This document shows, in pieces, positions 32,950 through 40,507 of a DNA stretch of 52,067 bases. Under the pieces are notes generated by a model. The model searched no databases. It worked only from the letters and a program-made list of their open reading frames with translations, and had not been told where the DNA came from. Position numbers and translations under genes: made by a program. The first letter of the stretch is position 1, and each line of letters starts with the position of its first letter. The stretch comes from Methylobacterium persicinum (GTDB taxonomy: Bacteria; Pseudomonadota; Alphaproteobacteria; Rhizobiales; Beijerinckiaceae). The stretch spans positions 1-52,067 of the forward strand of contig NZ_BPQX01000035.1 in assembly GCF_022179525.1 (NCBI RefSeq), given 5' to 3'.

Positions 32950-34496
32950 CAGGCGGTCCAGCGGTAGAGCCAGGTCTCGGAGACGGGCCCGGACTCGCCG
33001 AGCAGGACGCAGCGCAACTCGGCGAGTTTCGCGCCCCCTGTCTGCAGGTGAAAGCTGATGCGCCACCCCCCCGTCTCGGGGTTGGGGATCGAGAATACGT
33101 CGGTGATCTTGCCGGCGCTGGTCCCGATTTCCGGGCGAAGGGGAGCATCGGCCGGCTTTCCCCGGACGGCGTCGCCCACCACGTCGATGACGAAGATCCG
33201 GCTTCCTTCCTCCTGACCTGCCCCGATCAGGGTGGTGGTCACCCGGGCGAGCTGCGTTGGCCAGGGCATGTCCCAGCCCCAGTGCATCCGGTAGGTGAAG
33301 GTGTACTCGCCCTTGGCCGAGAGTTTGTCCTTCGGGCGCCAGAAGGCGACGATGTTGTCGTTGGTCTCGTTGGGGGTGGGGATCTCCACGAGATCGATGG
33401 CCCCCTGGCCCCAATCGCCGATGGGCTCAATCCACAGGCTCGGACGCTTGTCGTAACGGGCCTCCAGATCCTGATAGTCGGAGAAGGCCCGGGCCCGCTG
33501 CATCAGGCCGAACCCCCGGGGGTTGGCCTGCCCGAACACGCTGAATTGCAGGTCCACCGGATTGCTGAGCGGACGCCAGATCTGCTCGCCCTGGCCGGTC
33601 CACATCAGCAGCGCCTCGGAATCGCGCACGGCGGGGCGCCATTCGTCGAAGCGCCGGGAATCCTTGGGGCCGAGCTGGTACATGCTGGTGAGCGTGGCGA
33701 TGCCCGGCTCAGTGATGTCCACCCGCGGGTAGAGAACGCTTTCCACGTCGAACACCGTCGCCGTCCCCGGGCGGATGGTGAAGCGATAGGCGCCGGTGAC
33801 GCTCTCGCTGTCGAGGAGGGCGTGTATGACGAGGGCCGGCGCGTCGGCCTTGGGCCTTTCCAGCCAGAATGCGCGGAAGCGGGCGAATTCTTCGCCCTTG
33901 GGGTTGCCCGTGCCGATGGCCAGCCCCCGGGCCGACAGGCCGTAATGCTGGCCCTTGGTGATCGCGCGGAAGTAGCTCGCCCCGAGGAACGAGCAGAGTT
34001 CGTCGCTGTCGTCGCTGGACGCAGCGGGTGTGTGAATGCGGAAGCCAGCGAAGCCGAGGTCGCCAGGCACGCGCAGGGCGGGCTCTTCATAATTGAACAG
34101 GTCGACGCTGTAGGGCACCGCCGTGGCCTTCCCGTCCGCGACTTCGAAGATGTCGACCGCAGGGCGGAAGAGGAAACCCCGTGGGAAGAACTCCACCTCG
34201 AACGGCAACTTGCGGTCGCGCCAGAGGGAGCGTTCCTTGCGGAATTGGATGGTGCGGTACTGGTCGTAGCTCAGGGAATTGATCGGGCCGGGCAGGTCTG
34301 TCGGCGGAGCCTTGTAGCGCTGCTGGGCCAGTGCCCGGGCGAGGCGTCGGACGGTGGAGCCTTCGAAGGGGCCCGGCCCGGGGATGGTATCCGTGGCGCT
34401 CTGTTCCGCCAGCGCGGCGTTCGGTCGAAGAAGGGTATCCAGCAGACCGACGATGGTCGCACCGGAGCCGCCGAGAAGAACGTTTCGTCGGTGCAC
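32949..34496 (-). CDS. opgG: Periplasmic glucan biosynthesis protein OpgG/OpgD
   Basis: A ~515-residue periplasmic protein of the MdoG/OpgD family. The N-terminus (HRRNVLLGGSGATIVGLLDT) has a twin-arginine-like signal, closer to OpgD than to the Sec signal of E. coli OpgG. Family sequences include YDQYRTIQFRKERSLWRD, a long beta-rich region with ASYFRAITKGQHYGLSARGL, and the C-terminal Ig-like domain. The GTG at 34,496 is preferred; a TTG at 34,517 is also possible. It shapes or branches the glucan made by OpgH. The symbol opgG is used for the operon partner; opgD cannot be excluded. Confidence 0.9.
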   Translation of the reverse strand: MHRRNVLLGGSGATIVGLLDTLLRPNAALAEQSATDTIPGPGPFEGSTVRRLARALAQQRYKAPPTDLPGPINSLSYDQYRTIQFRKERSLWRDRKLPFEVEFFPRGFLFRPAVDIFEVADGKATAVPYSVDLFNYEEPALRVPGDLGFAGFRIHTPAASSDDSDELCSFLGASYFRAITKGQHYGLSARGLAIGTGNPKGEEFARFRAFWLERPKADAPALVIHALLDSESVTGAYRFTIRPGTATVFDVESVLYPRVDITEPGIATLTSMYQLGPKDSRRFDEWRPAVRDSEALLMWTGQGEQIWRPLSNPVDLQFSVFGQANPRGFGLMQRARAFSDYQDLEARYDKRPSLWIEPIGDWGQGAIDLVEIPTPNETNDNIVAFWRPKDKLSAKGEYTFTYRMHWGWDMPWPTQLARVTTTLIGAGQEEGSRIFVIDVVGDAVRGKPADAPLRPEIGTSAGKITDVFSIPNPETGGWRISFHLQTGGAKLAELRCVLLGESGPVSETWLYRWTA

Positions 34497-34608
34497 GGTT
34501 TCGGGTCTCGCAGCCAAGACATAAAGTAACAGATATGGCCAAGGTCGCCGATTGGTTCCGTGGTGGGGCCGGCCCTGTCTGCGCTGATGCCCGTCCGCCG
34601 CAGGTTTC

Positions 34609-34968
34609 TCAGCAGCCGATGCAGATGTCGCGGACGACGTGCTCGTGATGATGCCCCGTCCGCTGATTGGGCAACCGGCCGTCCGCGCCCGCCGCCACGC
34701 CGCCGAAGGCTCTGGGACGCCGGGGTGGTGAGACCTCCAAGACCGGCGAATGCTCGGGGGTGGCCACCCGCGGGGCTTCCGGCGAAGGCGGGGCCGTGCC
34801 GCCCTCCGCCATGCCGGGATCCGGTGGGGTCACCGCCATGCCAAGGGCCGGGGAAGCGACGGCCATGCCTTCCGCGGCAAGGGCCGTCGAGGCCAAGCTC
34901 GCAAAAATGGCGGCGAGGACCGATGGCCCGATGAGGCGACCGGCGCGGGATGGAGGAGCGTCTCGCAT
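34609..34968 (-). CDS. Small exported protein, unknown function
   Basis: A 119-residue protein with a signal peptide (RLIGPSVLAAIFASLASTALA) after a short basic lead and a low-complexity mature part rich in Pro, Gly and Ala (SPALGMAVTPPDPGMAEGG). It ends in a histidine/cysteine tail, TGHHHEHVVRDICIGC, that could bind metal. The ATG at 34,968 gives the cleanest signal peptide; 35,013 is an alternative. It is unrecognised. It lies upstream of opgG in the same direction. Confidence 0.55.
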   Translation of the reverse strand: MRDAPPSRAGRLIGPSVLAAIFASLASTALAAEGMAVASPALGMAVTPPDPGMAEGGTAPPSPEAPRVATPEHSPVLEVSPPRRPRAFGGVAAGADGRLPNQRTGHHHEHVVRDICIGC

Positions 34969-35141
34969 GCGCGCCAGCTTCGTTCGACTGTTTTGCGGGA
35001 GGATGTCCGGCATGACCGAACCGTCCGCAGACCTATGAGAAACGCCTCCGGGAGGGGAAGGACCCATGCCGCCGAGGGAGAGTGTGCCCTTGGGCATCTC
35101 TCACAACGACGGCGCGTTTGGACGATTCGCTCGCCCGCATT

Positions 35142-35306
35142 TCAGGCCGTGCGCTGCCGCTGCGTGACCACCAGTGCCCAGATCGTCGCCGGGATCCAGC
35201 CGATGATCGTCAGGTGCAAGATGATGCACAGGATCCCCTGGAATATCTTCCCGCGCAGGAACATGGCGAGCCAGGGCGCCAGGAAGCAGATGATGATCAT
35301 GACCAT
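35142..35306 (-). CDS. Pmp3/YqaE-family small membrane protein
   Basis: A 54-residue protein with two transmembrane helices in the Pmp3 pattern: VMIIICFLAPWLAMFLRG, then GILCIILHLTIIGWIPATIW, ending LVVTQRQRTA. The ATG at 35,306 has GAGGAG 10 nt upstream. These proteolipids affect membrane potential and salt or cold tolerance in other organisms. The gene is short and easily missed. It lies in a run of minus-strand envelope genes, next to opgGH, consistent with osmotic adaptation. Confidence 0.85.
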   Translation of the reverse strand: MVMIIICFLAPWLAMFLRGKIFQGILCIILHLTIIGWIPATIWALVVTQRQRTA

Positions 35307-35366
35307 TGAAACAGAGCTCCTCGCGCCAGCGATATAAAAATGCGCAAGCTTGACCGGGTGAACCGT

Positions 35367-35729
35367 TCAGTGAAGCAACATCAGGCCGCCTACCAGCACG
35401 GCACAGATGGCCGCCACAACGCCGGCGTAAAGCGGCAGGGTCCAGGGCCGTTTTCCGTGGGGGTCAGACGCCTTCCGTACCCGCTCGGACGCGGCTTCGT
35501 TCTTGCGCGCCAGCTTGACCTCCTGCGGCGTCGGCGGAGCGCCCCCGGCCTCTTCGCAGGTGCCGAGCATCGCGGCCCCGACATCGGTGTGGGCGATCTT
35601 GTCTCCGGTGCGGCCGCTGTCGATGTCGCCTTTCAGCTGAGCGGCGTTCGGCCGATCGGAGTCGGGCGGCTCCCGTGGCTCAAGGTTGCCCGGGGGCGGC
35701 GGCGTTTCAGAGCGGAGCATGATCGGCAT
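35367..35729 (-). CDS. Small protein with a C-terminal membrane helix
   Basis: A 120-residue protein starting MPIMLRSETPPPPGNLEPRE (ATG at 35,729; 35,720 also possible). The first 95 residues are polar and probably disordered; the last ~22 form one transmembrane helix (LPLYAGVVAAICAVLVGGLM). It looks tail-anchored, with the bulk in the cytoplasm. Family not recognised. It is in the same orientation as the Pmp3 gene and about 60 bp upstream of it. Confidence 0.6.
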   Translation of the reverse strand: MPIMLRSETPPPPGNLEPREPPDSDRPNAAQLKGDIDSGRTGDKIAHTDVGAAMLGTCEEAGGAPPTPQEVKLARKNEAASERVRKASDPHGKRPWTLPLYAGVVAAICAVLVGGLMLLH

Positions 35730-35808
35730 CCCTTGGGGTGTGCGGTGGCAACGCGACACTTTGCCAAGTGTGCCTGCGGCGCGTCGCCACCATCCCGCGG
35801 CGGGACTG

Positions 35809-36192
35809 CTAACCCTCCGACCGTGACGCCTGTTCCCGCCGGAACGCGCCGAGGAAGCGTGTCAGGCCGGTGACCTTGCGGCTCCCATCGGCTTCGGGCT
35901 CCGGTTCGGCCCCAGCCGCCGCGTGTCCGGTCGAACCTTCGGCCCGGCTTTCCGCCAAATCGTCCGCCACCTGCTGGAGCACCTCGCCGACGATCTGCGG
36001 CCAAGGTTCACCTCGCTCCTGCAGCAGGCGTGCCGCCGAGACGAGGGCGGTGATCTGCTCCGGGGGCAGGGGACGCGCCACGATCTGCGCGTAGCGCATG
36101 CGTGCGGCGAGTTCGGTGGCGAGACGCTGGACGTGCGCCAAGCCGCCGGAGGGATCGTCGTGCGCGGTGGGGCGCGGCTCGGTCTGCAGCAT
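35809..36192 (-). CDS. Hypothetical cytoplasmic protein
   Basis: A 127-residue protein from the ATG at 36,192 (MLQTEPRPTAHDDPSGGLAH); an earlier start at 36,270 is possible. The central part is helical (RLATELAARMRYAQIVARPL, LVSAARLLQERGEPWPQI) and followed by a Glu/Ala-rich linker and a short basic end (RKVTGLTRFLGAFRREQ). Unknown family. The start is uncertain because no good ribosome site is visible. Confidence 0.5.
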   Translation of the reverse strand: MLQTEPRPTAHDDPSGGLAHVQRLATELAARMRYAQIVARPLPPEQITALVSAARLLQERGEPWPQIVGEVLQQVADDLAESRAEGSTGHAAAGAEPEPEADGSRKVTGLTRFLGAFRREQASRSEG

Positions 36193-36305
36193 CGGCTTTG
36201 GGGTGATGGGGAACGGATCGCCGATCCTAGCCGATCCTGCGCCGGTTGCAGCGAGGGTCCAGGGCGACATCCACCGGGGAGACCCAGCGGAAGCACTCCG
36301 CCGCC

Positions 36306-37415
36306 TCAGTTCTGGACTGGCTTGGCGCCGATCTGCAGCCGGTAGACCGTCGTGGGAAACTTTACGGCCGAGGCTTCGCCGCCGTTCATCGCCGGGGTGC
36401 GATTCATCTGTGCGGCGGGGATCCATAGGCCCCCGTCATCGTCGATCCACATGGCATCGACCCAGATCAGGCGCGGATCCTGCACGAGCGTGCGTGTGCT
36501 GCCGTCCGGGGCGATCTTCAGGATCCGCAGGGCGTCGGTATCGCTCGCGTAGATGTTGCCGTCGGCATCGATGGCCGTCCCGCCCGTGGCCACGGTGGGC
36601 GCGAATAGCGTGACGTGCTTGGCGCGTTCCGCGTCGTCCATCGTTTCGTCATCGAGCCACCGGGTCTCAATGCTGTAGAGCGGTCCGGTGCAGGCTTGGT
36701 AATAGAAGGTCTTGCCGTCGGGCGAGACTTCGAGCTGGTCGGCGTGGATCGCGAGCAGCTTGCCCTTGTCGTCCCGCAGGACACGGCCCTGGCCCGTCAG
36801 GGGTCGCTGGGCGATCGTCGACCAATGATTGTCGAGCACCCGGCGCAGCTTGCCGGTGTCGAGGTCGAGAACGACGATCCCGGGCTGTCCGGCATCCGTG
36901 AGGTAGACCTTGCGGCCGTTGAACCGAAAGTCGTCGATGAAGCTCTTATCGGTCGTGGCGGCCTGGAGGGGATAGACCCGGCGAACCGTGTTGCTGGCGA
37001 TATCGATCTGAACGAGCTTCGGGCCGCCGGGGAGCGGGGCCTCCCCCATACCCGGCGCCCCCTTGTCCACGACCCAGAGGTCGCCGTCCGGCCCGATCCG
37101 GATGGCGTTGACCGCGACGAAGGCCTTGGCCGGATCGTCTCCCTGCTTCCAGCCGTTCCAGGCATCGTCGGGATAGGCAACGGCTTTGCCGTCCCGCCAT
37201 TCCCCCAGTTCGATGCCCTTGTCCTTGGTCTGACGCTGGAACGGCAGGAAGACCCGTCCGTCCTGCGAGCGGGTGACGCCGTTGAAAACGAGGCTGTCGC
37301 TCTGCACCATCGGCGTGAGGGCGCCGGCATCGCCCTGCGGAGTTTCCGCTGCGACACCCGCCCGGGGGAGGCCGACGGACAGGAGGAGGGCGGCGAGCAG
37401 AGCGGTGCGGGTCAT
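36306..37415 (-). CDS. Royal-jelly/yellow-like (MRJP) beta-propeller protein
   Basis: A 369-residue exported protein with a signal peptide (ALLAALLLSVGLPRAGVAA). Family motifs include VFNGVTRSQDGRVFLPFQR, AVNAIRIGPDGDLWVVDKGA, SFIDDFRFNGRKVYLTDAGQ and GIVVLDLDTGKLRRVLD, the pattern of the major-royal-jelly/yellow family, close to SMP-30-like propellers. Bacterial members are periplasmic and uncharacterised, sometimes annotated as gluconolactonase-like or L-dopachrome tautomerase-related. A propeller fold is secure; the substrate is unknown. The ATG at 37,415 is the natural start. Confidence 0.85.
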   Translation of the reverse strand: MTRTALLAALLLSVGLPRAGVAAETPQGDAGALTPMVQSDSLVFNGVTRSQDGRVFLPFQRQTKDKGIELGEWRDGKAVAYPDDAWNGWKQGDDPAKAFVAVNAIRIGPDGDLWVVDKGAPGMGEAPLPGGPKLVQIDIASNTVRRVYPLQAATTDKSFIDDFRFNGRKVYLTDAGQPGIVVLDLDTGKLRRVLDNHWSTIAQRPLTGQGRVLRDDKGKLLAIHADQLEVSPDGKTFYYQACTGPLYSIETRWLDDETMDDAERAKHVTLFAPTVATGGTAIDADGNIYASDTDALRILKIAPDGSTRTLVQDPRLIWVDAMWIDDDGGLWIPAAQMNRTPAMNGGEASAVKFPTTVYRLQIGAKPVQN

Positions 37416-37558
37416 GCGTCATCCCTGGGCAAGGTCGGGGTGTCCCGGCGCAAATCCTCCGGCGGCGGCCCGTGTTCCAGCCATCGGCGTGACGGCAGCG
37501 GTGAACCATCTTCCGTACGGCCCGTTGGCGGCGGGACTTCCCACCAGCGGACAACACC

Positions 37559-37846
37559 ATGCGCCTCACGATTCTCGCCCTCACCCTCGCCCTGGCGACG
37601 CCCGCCGCGGCACAGGTCGTCACGGGGGGCGCCGGCAACACCGGGGTCACGCCGCCCGGGAGCGTCGGCGGGGTCGCCCGTGGGGAGCGCGATCTTGGGC
37701 CAAGCCCGATCACCCGGGGGAACGAGGCCAATCCCAGCAACTCACCGGTCGTCGGCACGACCCCCGGCGTCAACATCGGCGGCACGACCACCGGTGGCCC
37801 GCCCGGGACAGGCGGCACGTCGGGCGGCCCGTCCCTCGGCCGGTAG
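37559..37846 (+). CDS. Small exported Gly/Thr/Pro-rich protein
   Basis: A 95-residue protein with a clear signal peptide (LTILALTLALATPAAAQ) followed by a low-complexity chain (VTGGAGNTGVTPPGSVGG, GTTTGGPPGTGGTSGGP). It is probably disordered and exported. It is divergent from the MRJP-like gene, with 143 bp between. Unknown function. Confidence 0.65.
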   Translation: MRLTILALTLALATPAAAQVVTGGAGNTGVTPPGSVGGVARGERDLGPSPITRGNEANPSNSPVVGTTPGVNIGGTTTGGPPGTGGTSGGPSLGR

Positions 37847-37973
37847 GACGATGACCACAACAGGCAGGCCTCATTCAACCGTCGACAATCATACCGTTGA
37901 ATGAAACGTGTCGCGATGAACGGCGGTTAGCCGGTAGCATTCGGGCCACGTCCCGAATGGATCGGGGCCAGGG

Positions 37974-39155
37974 ATGCAGAATTCTTCATCGCCACATCGC
38001 GACGGAAACGGCTCCGGCCCATCCGTCATCTGGATGGTCGGCCTCGCCACTGCCCTCGTCGGGCTCGTCGCCCTGCCCCGACGGGCCGGGCCCCCAGCCC
38101 CAACCCCAGCCCCAGCCCCAGCCCCTGAAAGCGGTAGTGCCGGTCGGGACGACGCGAGGCGTCCGCCACCCTCCCACGGGGGCCGCGACGCCGAGGCGGT
38201 GGCGCACCGGGAAGCGGACCGCGGACGCCGCGCCTCGACGCCCACGGAGATCCCCGCGTCGGGCTGGAAGGACATCCTCCTGCGCACCTACCGGGACGTG
38301 GGCGAGAACCGCATCATGCTGGTTTCCGCGGGCGTGACCTTCTTCAGCCTGCTGGCGATCTTCCCGGCGGTGGCGGCCCTCGTGTCCGTCTACGGGCTGG
38401 TGGCCGATCCTTCGACCATTTCGGATCAGCTCGGCAGCCTGCAGGGCATCGTGCCCCAGGGCGCCCTCGAGATCGTCGGCGAGCAGGTCACCCGCCTGAA
38501 CGAGAAGGGCAGTACGACCCTCGGGGTGAGCCTGTTCATCGGCCTCGCCCTCTCGGTCTGGAGCGCAAACGGCGGCATGAAGCACGTCTTCGATGCCTTG
38601 AACCTCGTCTACAATGAGCGCGAGAAGCGCTCCTTCATCCGCCTTAACCTCATCTCCCTCGCCTTCACCGCGGGGGCGCTGTTCTTCCTGGTCTTGGCCT
38701 TGGCGAGCGTGGTGCTGGTGCCGATCGTCCTGAAGGTCGTCGGGCTCGGCGAGAATGCGTGGTGGCTCGCGCTGCTGCGCTGGCCGGTTCTCGTGGTCGC
38801 GGTGCTCCTGGGTCTCGCGGTCCTCTACCGTTACGGCCCGAGCCGTGACGCCCCACGCTGGCGCTGGGCGACGCCGGGCTCGGCCCTGGCGGCAATCCTC
38901 TGGCTCGGCGGATCGCTTCTCTTCTCGTGGTACGTGGCCAACTTCGGCAAATACAACCAAACCTATGGGTCCTTGGGCGCGGCCATCGGCTTCATGACGT
39001 GGATCTGGCTGTCCACCACCATCGTACTCCTCGGCGCGCAGGTGAACGCCGAGATGGAGCACCAGACCGCCGAGGATACAACCGTCGGTGAACCGCAGCC
39101 ACTCGGCACGCGCCGCGCGCGCATGGCCGACACGGTGGGGAAGGCCGCGGGTTGA
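37974..39155 (+). CDS. YihY/BrkB-family inner-membrane protein
   Basis: A 393-residue protein. An N-terminal ~100-residue extension holds one hydrophobic segment and a Pro/Ala tract encoded by a hexanucleotide repeat (CCCCAG units, 38,092-38,126), which could vary in length. The BrkB core follows: DILLRTYRDVGENRIMLVSA, GVTFFSLLAIFPAVAALVS, SVWSANGGMKHVFDALNLVY, and later YVANFGKYNQTYGSLGAAIG with MTWIWLS, spanning six membrane helices. The family is conserved but poorly understood. The start at 37,974 lacks a strong ribosome site and may be further downstream. Confidence 0.88.
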   Translation: MQNSSSPHRDGNGSGPSVIWMVGLATALVGLVALPRRAGPPAPTPAPAPAPESGSAGRDDARRPPPSHGGRDAEAVAHREADRGRRASTPTEIPASGWKDILLRTYRDVGENRIMLVSAGVTFFSLLAIFPAVAALVSVYGLVADPSTISDQLGSLQGIVPQGALEIVGEQVTRLNEKGSTTLGVSLFIGLALSVWSANGGMKHVFDALNLVYNEREKRSFIRLNLISLAFTAGALFFLVLALASVVLVPIVLKVVGLGENAWWLALLRWPVLVVAVLLGLAVLYRYGPSRDAPRWRWATPGSALAAILWLGGSLLFSWYVANFGKYNQTYGSLGAAIGFMTWIWLSTTIVLLGAQVNAEMEHQTAEDTTVGEPQPLGTRRARMADTVGKAAG

Positions 39156-40030
39156 ACCAAGGCCTACTGAATCGACCCTGCGGCTGTGATGATAATGCCA
39201 CGGGTCTTGGGGGAAGGACTTATTCGCCCCTTATCTGGCCAAGCTTGGGATATCTAGCGGTTGTCTTGGCGATGCCCGTTTTTCGTGTAGAGATTACAGA
39301 AATAGAACTAAAAGTTTCATTCCCGAATTCGCGATATATTTGGTACTGAAAAATTTTCGTAATTCATATCGCGTAAGCATTTAACATTTTTCAAAACTTG
39401 CCGTATTGTAGATAAAGTTCAATCACAATCATCAAGTGTGCCCTGAACTGTCTGATAATAAAGATAATATCATCATAATTATTCGCATAATGCTGTCGCT
39501 GCGGGAATTGACTCGCCTCGGTGATAGGAAAAAGCGGTAATATAATTTTTGATCTTAAATCTCGCATATTTTTAAAGCTGATCGGAGTGTGTTTATTCGT
39601 ATCGTTAACATGCCTATAAATCTTAATTTAAAGCAAAATGGCCGCAGATGTACGCGGGCAGTATACTCACAACAAGAACAGAATCGGATCTGCGAATTAT
39701 ATTAGATTGCGCCGCACTTAAATTAGTGCGCACCATCAAAATATTATAATCAACACTAAAAGTCTAGCATAGATCTGGTGTATTAGCAAAAAGTCGATTT
39801 GGATTTAATAAATATTAGAAGCTATCGATTTGACATCGCTAAAAACATGCTATCTCAAGTTGTAATGGTGTAATTACCTTGACCGCCTGCTGTGTTGACA
39901 ACGGAAGATTCGTCGGGAATCGAGAATGCCAAGAATTATCTTCTAGCACAAAGCCGTCAGTTGCGTTTCTTTCCAAGGAAACTCCTCGGTTGTGTCTTCG
40001 TGCGACGGAATTAAGGATGGAGTGTTGCGG
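39156..40030. other. AT-rich gene desert upstream of the trimeric adhesin locus
   Basis: About 875 bp without a supported gene. From about 39,280 the sequence is strikingly AT-rich compared with the rest of the window (for example AAAAATTTTCGTAATTCATA). An inverted repeat, CGCGATAT/ATATCGCG, spans 39,330-39,373. Such AT-rich DNA next to surface-protein genes is the type of region that H-NS-like silencers (in Alphaproteobacteria, MucR/Ros proteins) often bind. That is inference. Confidence 0.45.
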
Positions 40031-40369
40031 ATGAACGCGGAAGATCTGCTTCGCTCTTCGGTGCGCTTTGCACGTGAAAGAGGTTCGGCTGCGAATTCCA
40101 AGGAAGGCGACGTCAGGAAGCGCCAATGGGGCCAGGGCGAGACGAATGAGCATGATGCATGCGTCGTCGCCCATGAGGGGGGTGATCCCGGAGTGACGCT
40201 CGCCGTGATGGGCGCGGCTTCAGTCTCGGGCTTCGTCATGGGGCTTTTCGTGCGAGGCGAAGGGCTGATCGGCCTGGCCGTCACGGTTTTCGCTTCGGCT
40301 CTTGTCTGGTCAGGCTGGTGGCTGCGTGGCGTTGCTCATTCGGCAAATGCTCCCGAGAAGAACGGGTAA
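40031..40369 (+). CDS. Small membrane protein next to the trimeric adhesin
   Basis: A 112-residue protein starting at the ATG at 40,031 (MNAEDLLRSSVRFARERGSA) with GGAG 8 nt upstream. The first ~60 residues are charged and soluble; residues about 65-100 form two closely spaced membrane helices (LAVMGAASVSGFVMGLFV and GLAVTVFASALVWSGWWL). The C-terminus is short. It precedes the trimeric autotransporter by 140 bp in the same direction, so it could help export of the adhesin, but no known helper (such as TpgA) is matched. Confidence 0.6.
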   Translation: MNAEDLLRSSVRFARERGSAANSKEGDVRKRQWGQGETNEHDACVVAHEGGDPGVTLAVMGAASVSGFVMGLFVRGEGLIGLAVTVFASALVWSGWWLRGVAHSANAPEKNG

Positions 40370-40507
40370 ATTTGGGCATCGTCTTAAGTTCTAGATCCAA
40401 TCTATTTTATGCATCTAAATAGGTGCCAATAGAAAAGATCCGGAACTGAAATCAAGAAGTATTGAGATAATCATCAGGCGATTGCTACTATACGCCCGAC
40501 GACCGGA
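40370..40507 (+). promoter_or_regulatory. AT-rich promoter region of the trimeric adhesin
   Basis: 138 bp with clear AT-rich stretches (for example CTATTTTATGCATCTAAATA). It probably holds the promoter of the following gene; no exact -35/-10 pair is assigned. Confidence 0.35.

Noticed and set aside
33048-34529. 493-codon plus-strand frame opposite opgG
   Set aside because: opgG has conserved family sequence across this whole stretch; the opposite frame is a mirror effect of high GC3.
36615-37904. 429-codon plus-strand frame opposite the royal-jelly-like gene
   Set aside because: The minus-strand gene has a signal peptide and propeller motifs; the opposite frame lacks both and crosses a clear small exported gene in a different frame.
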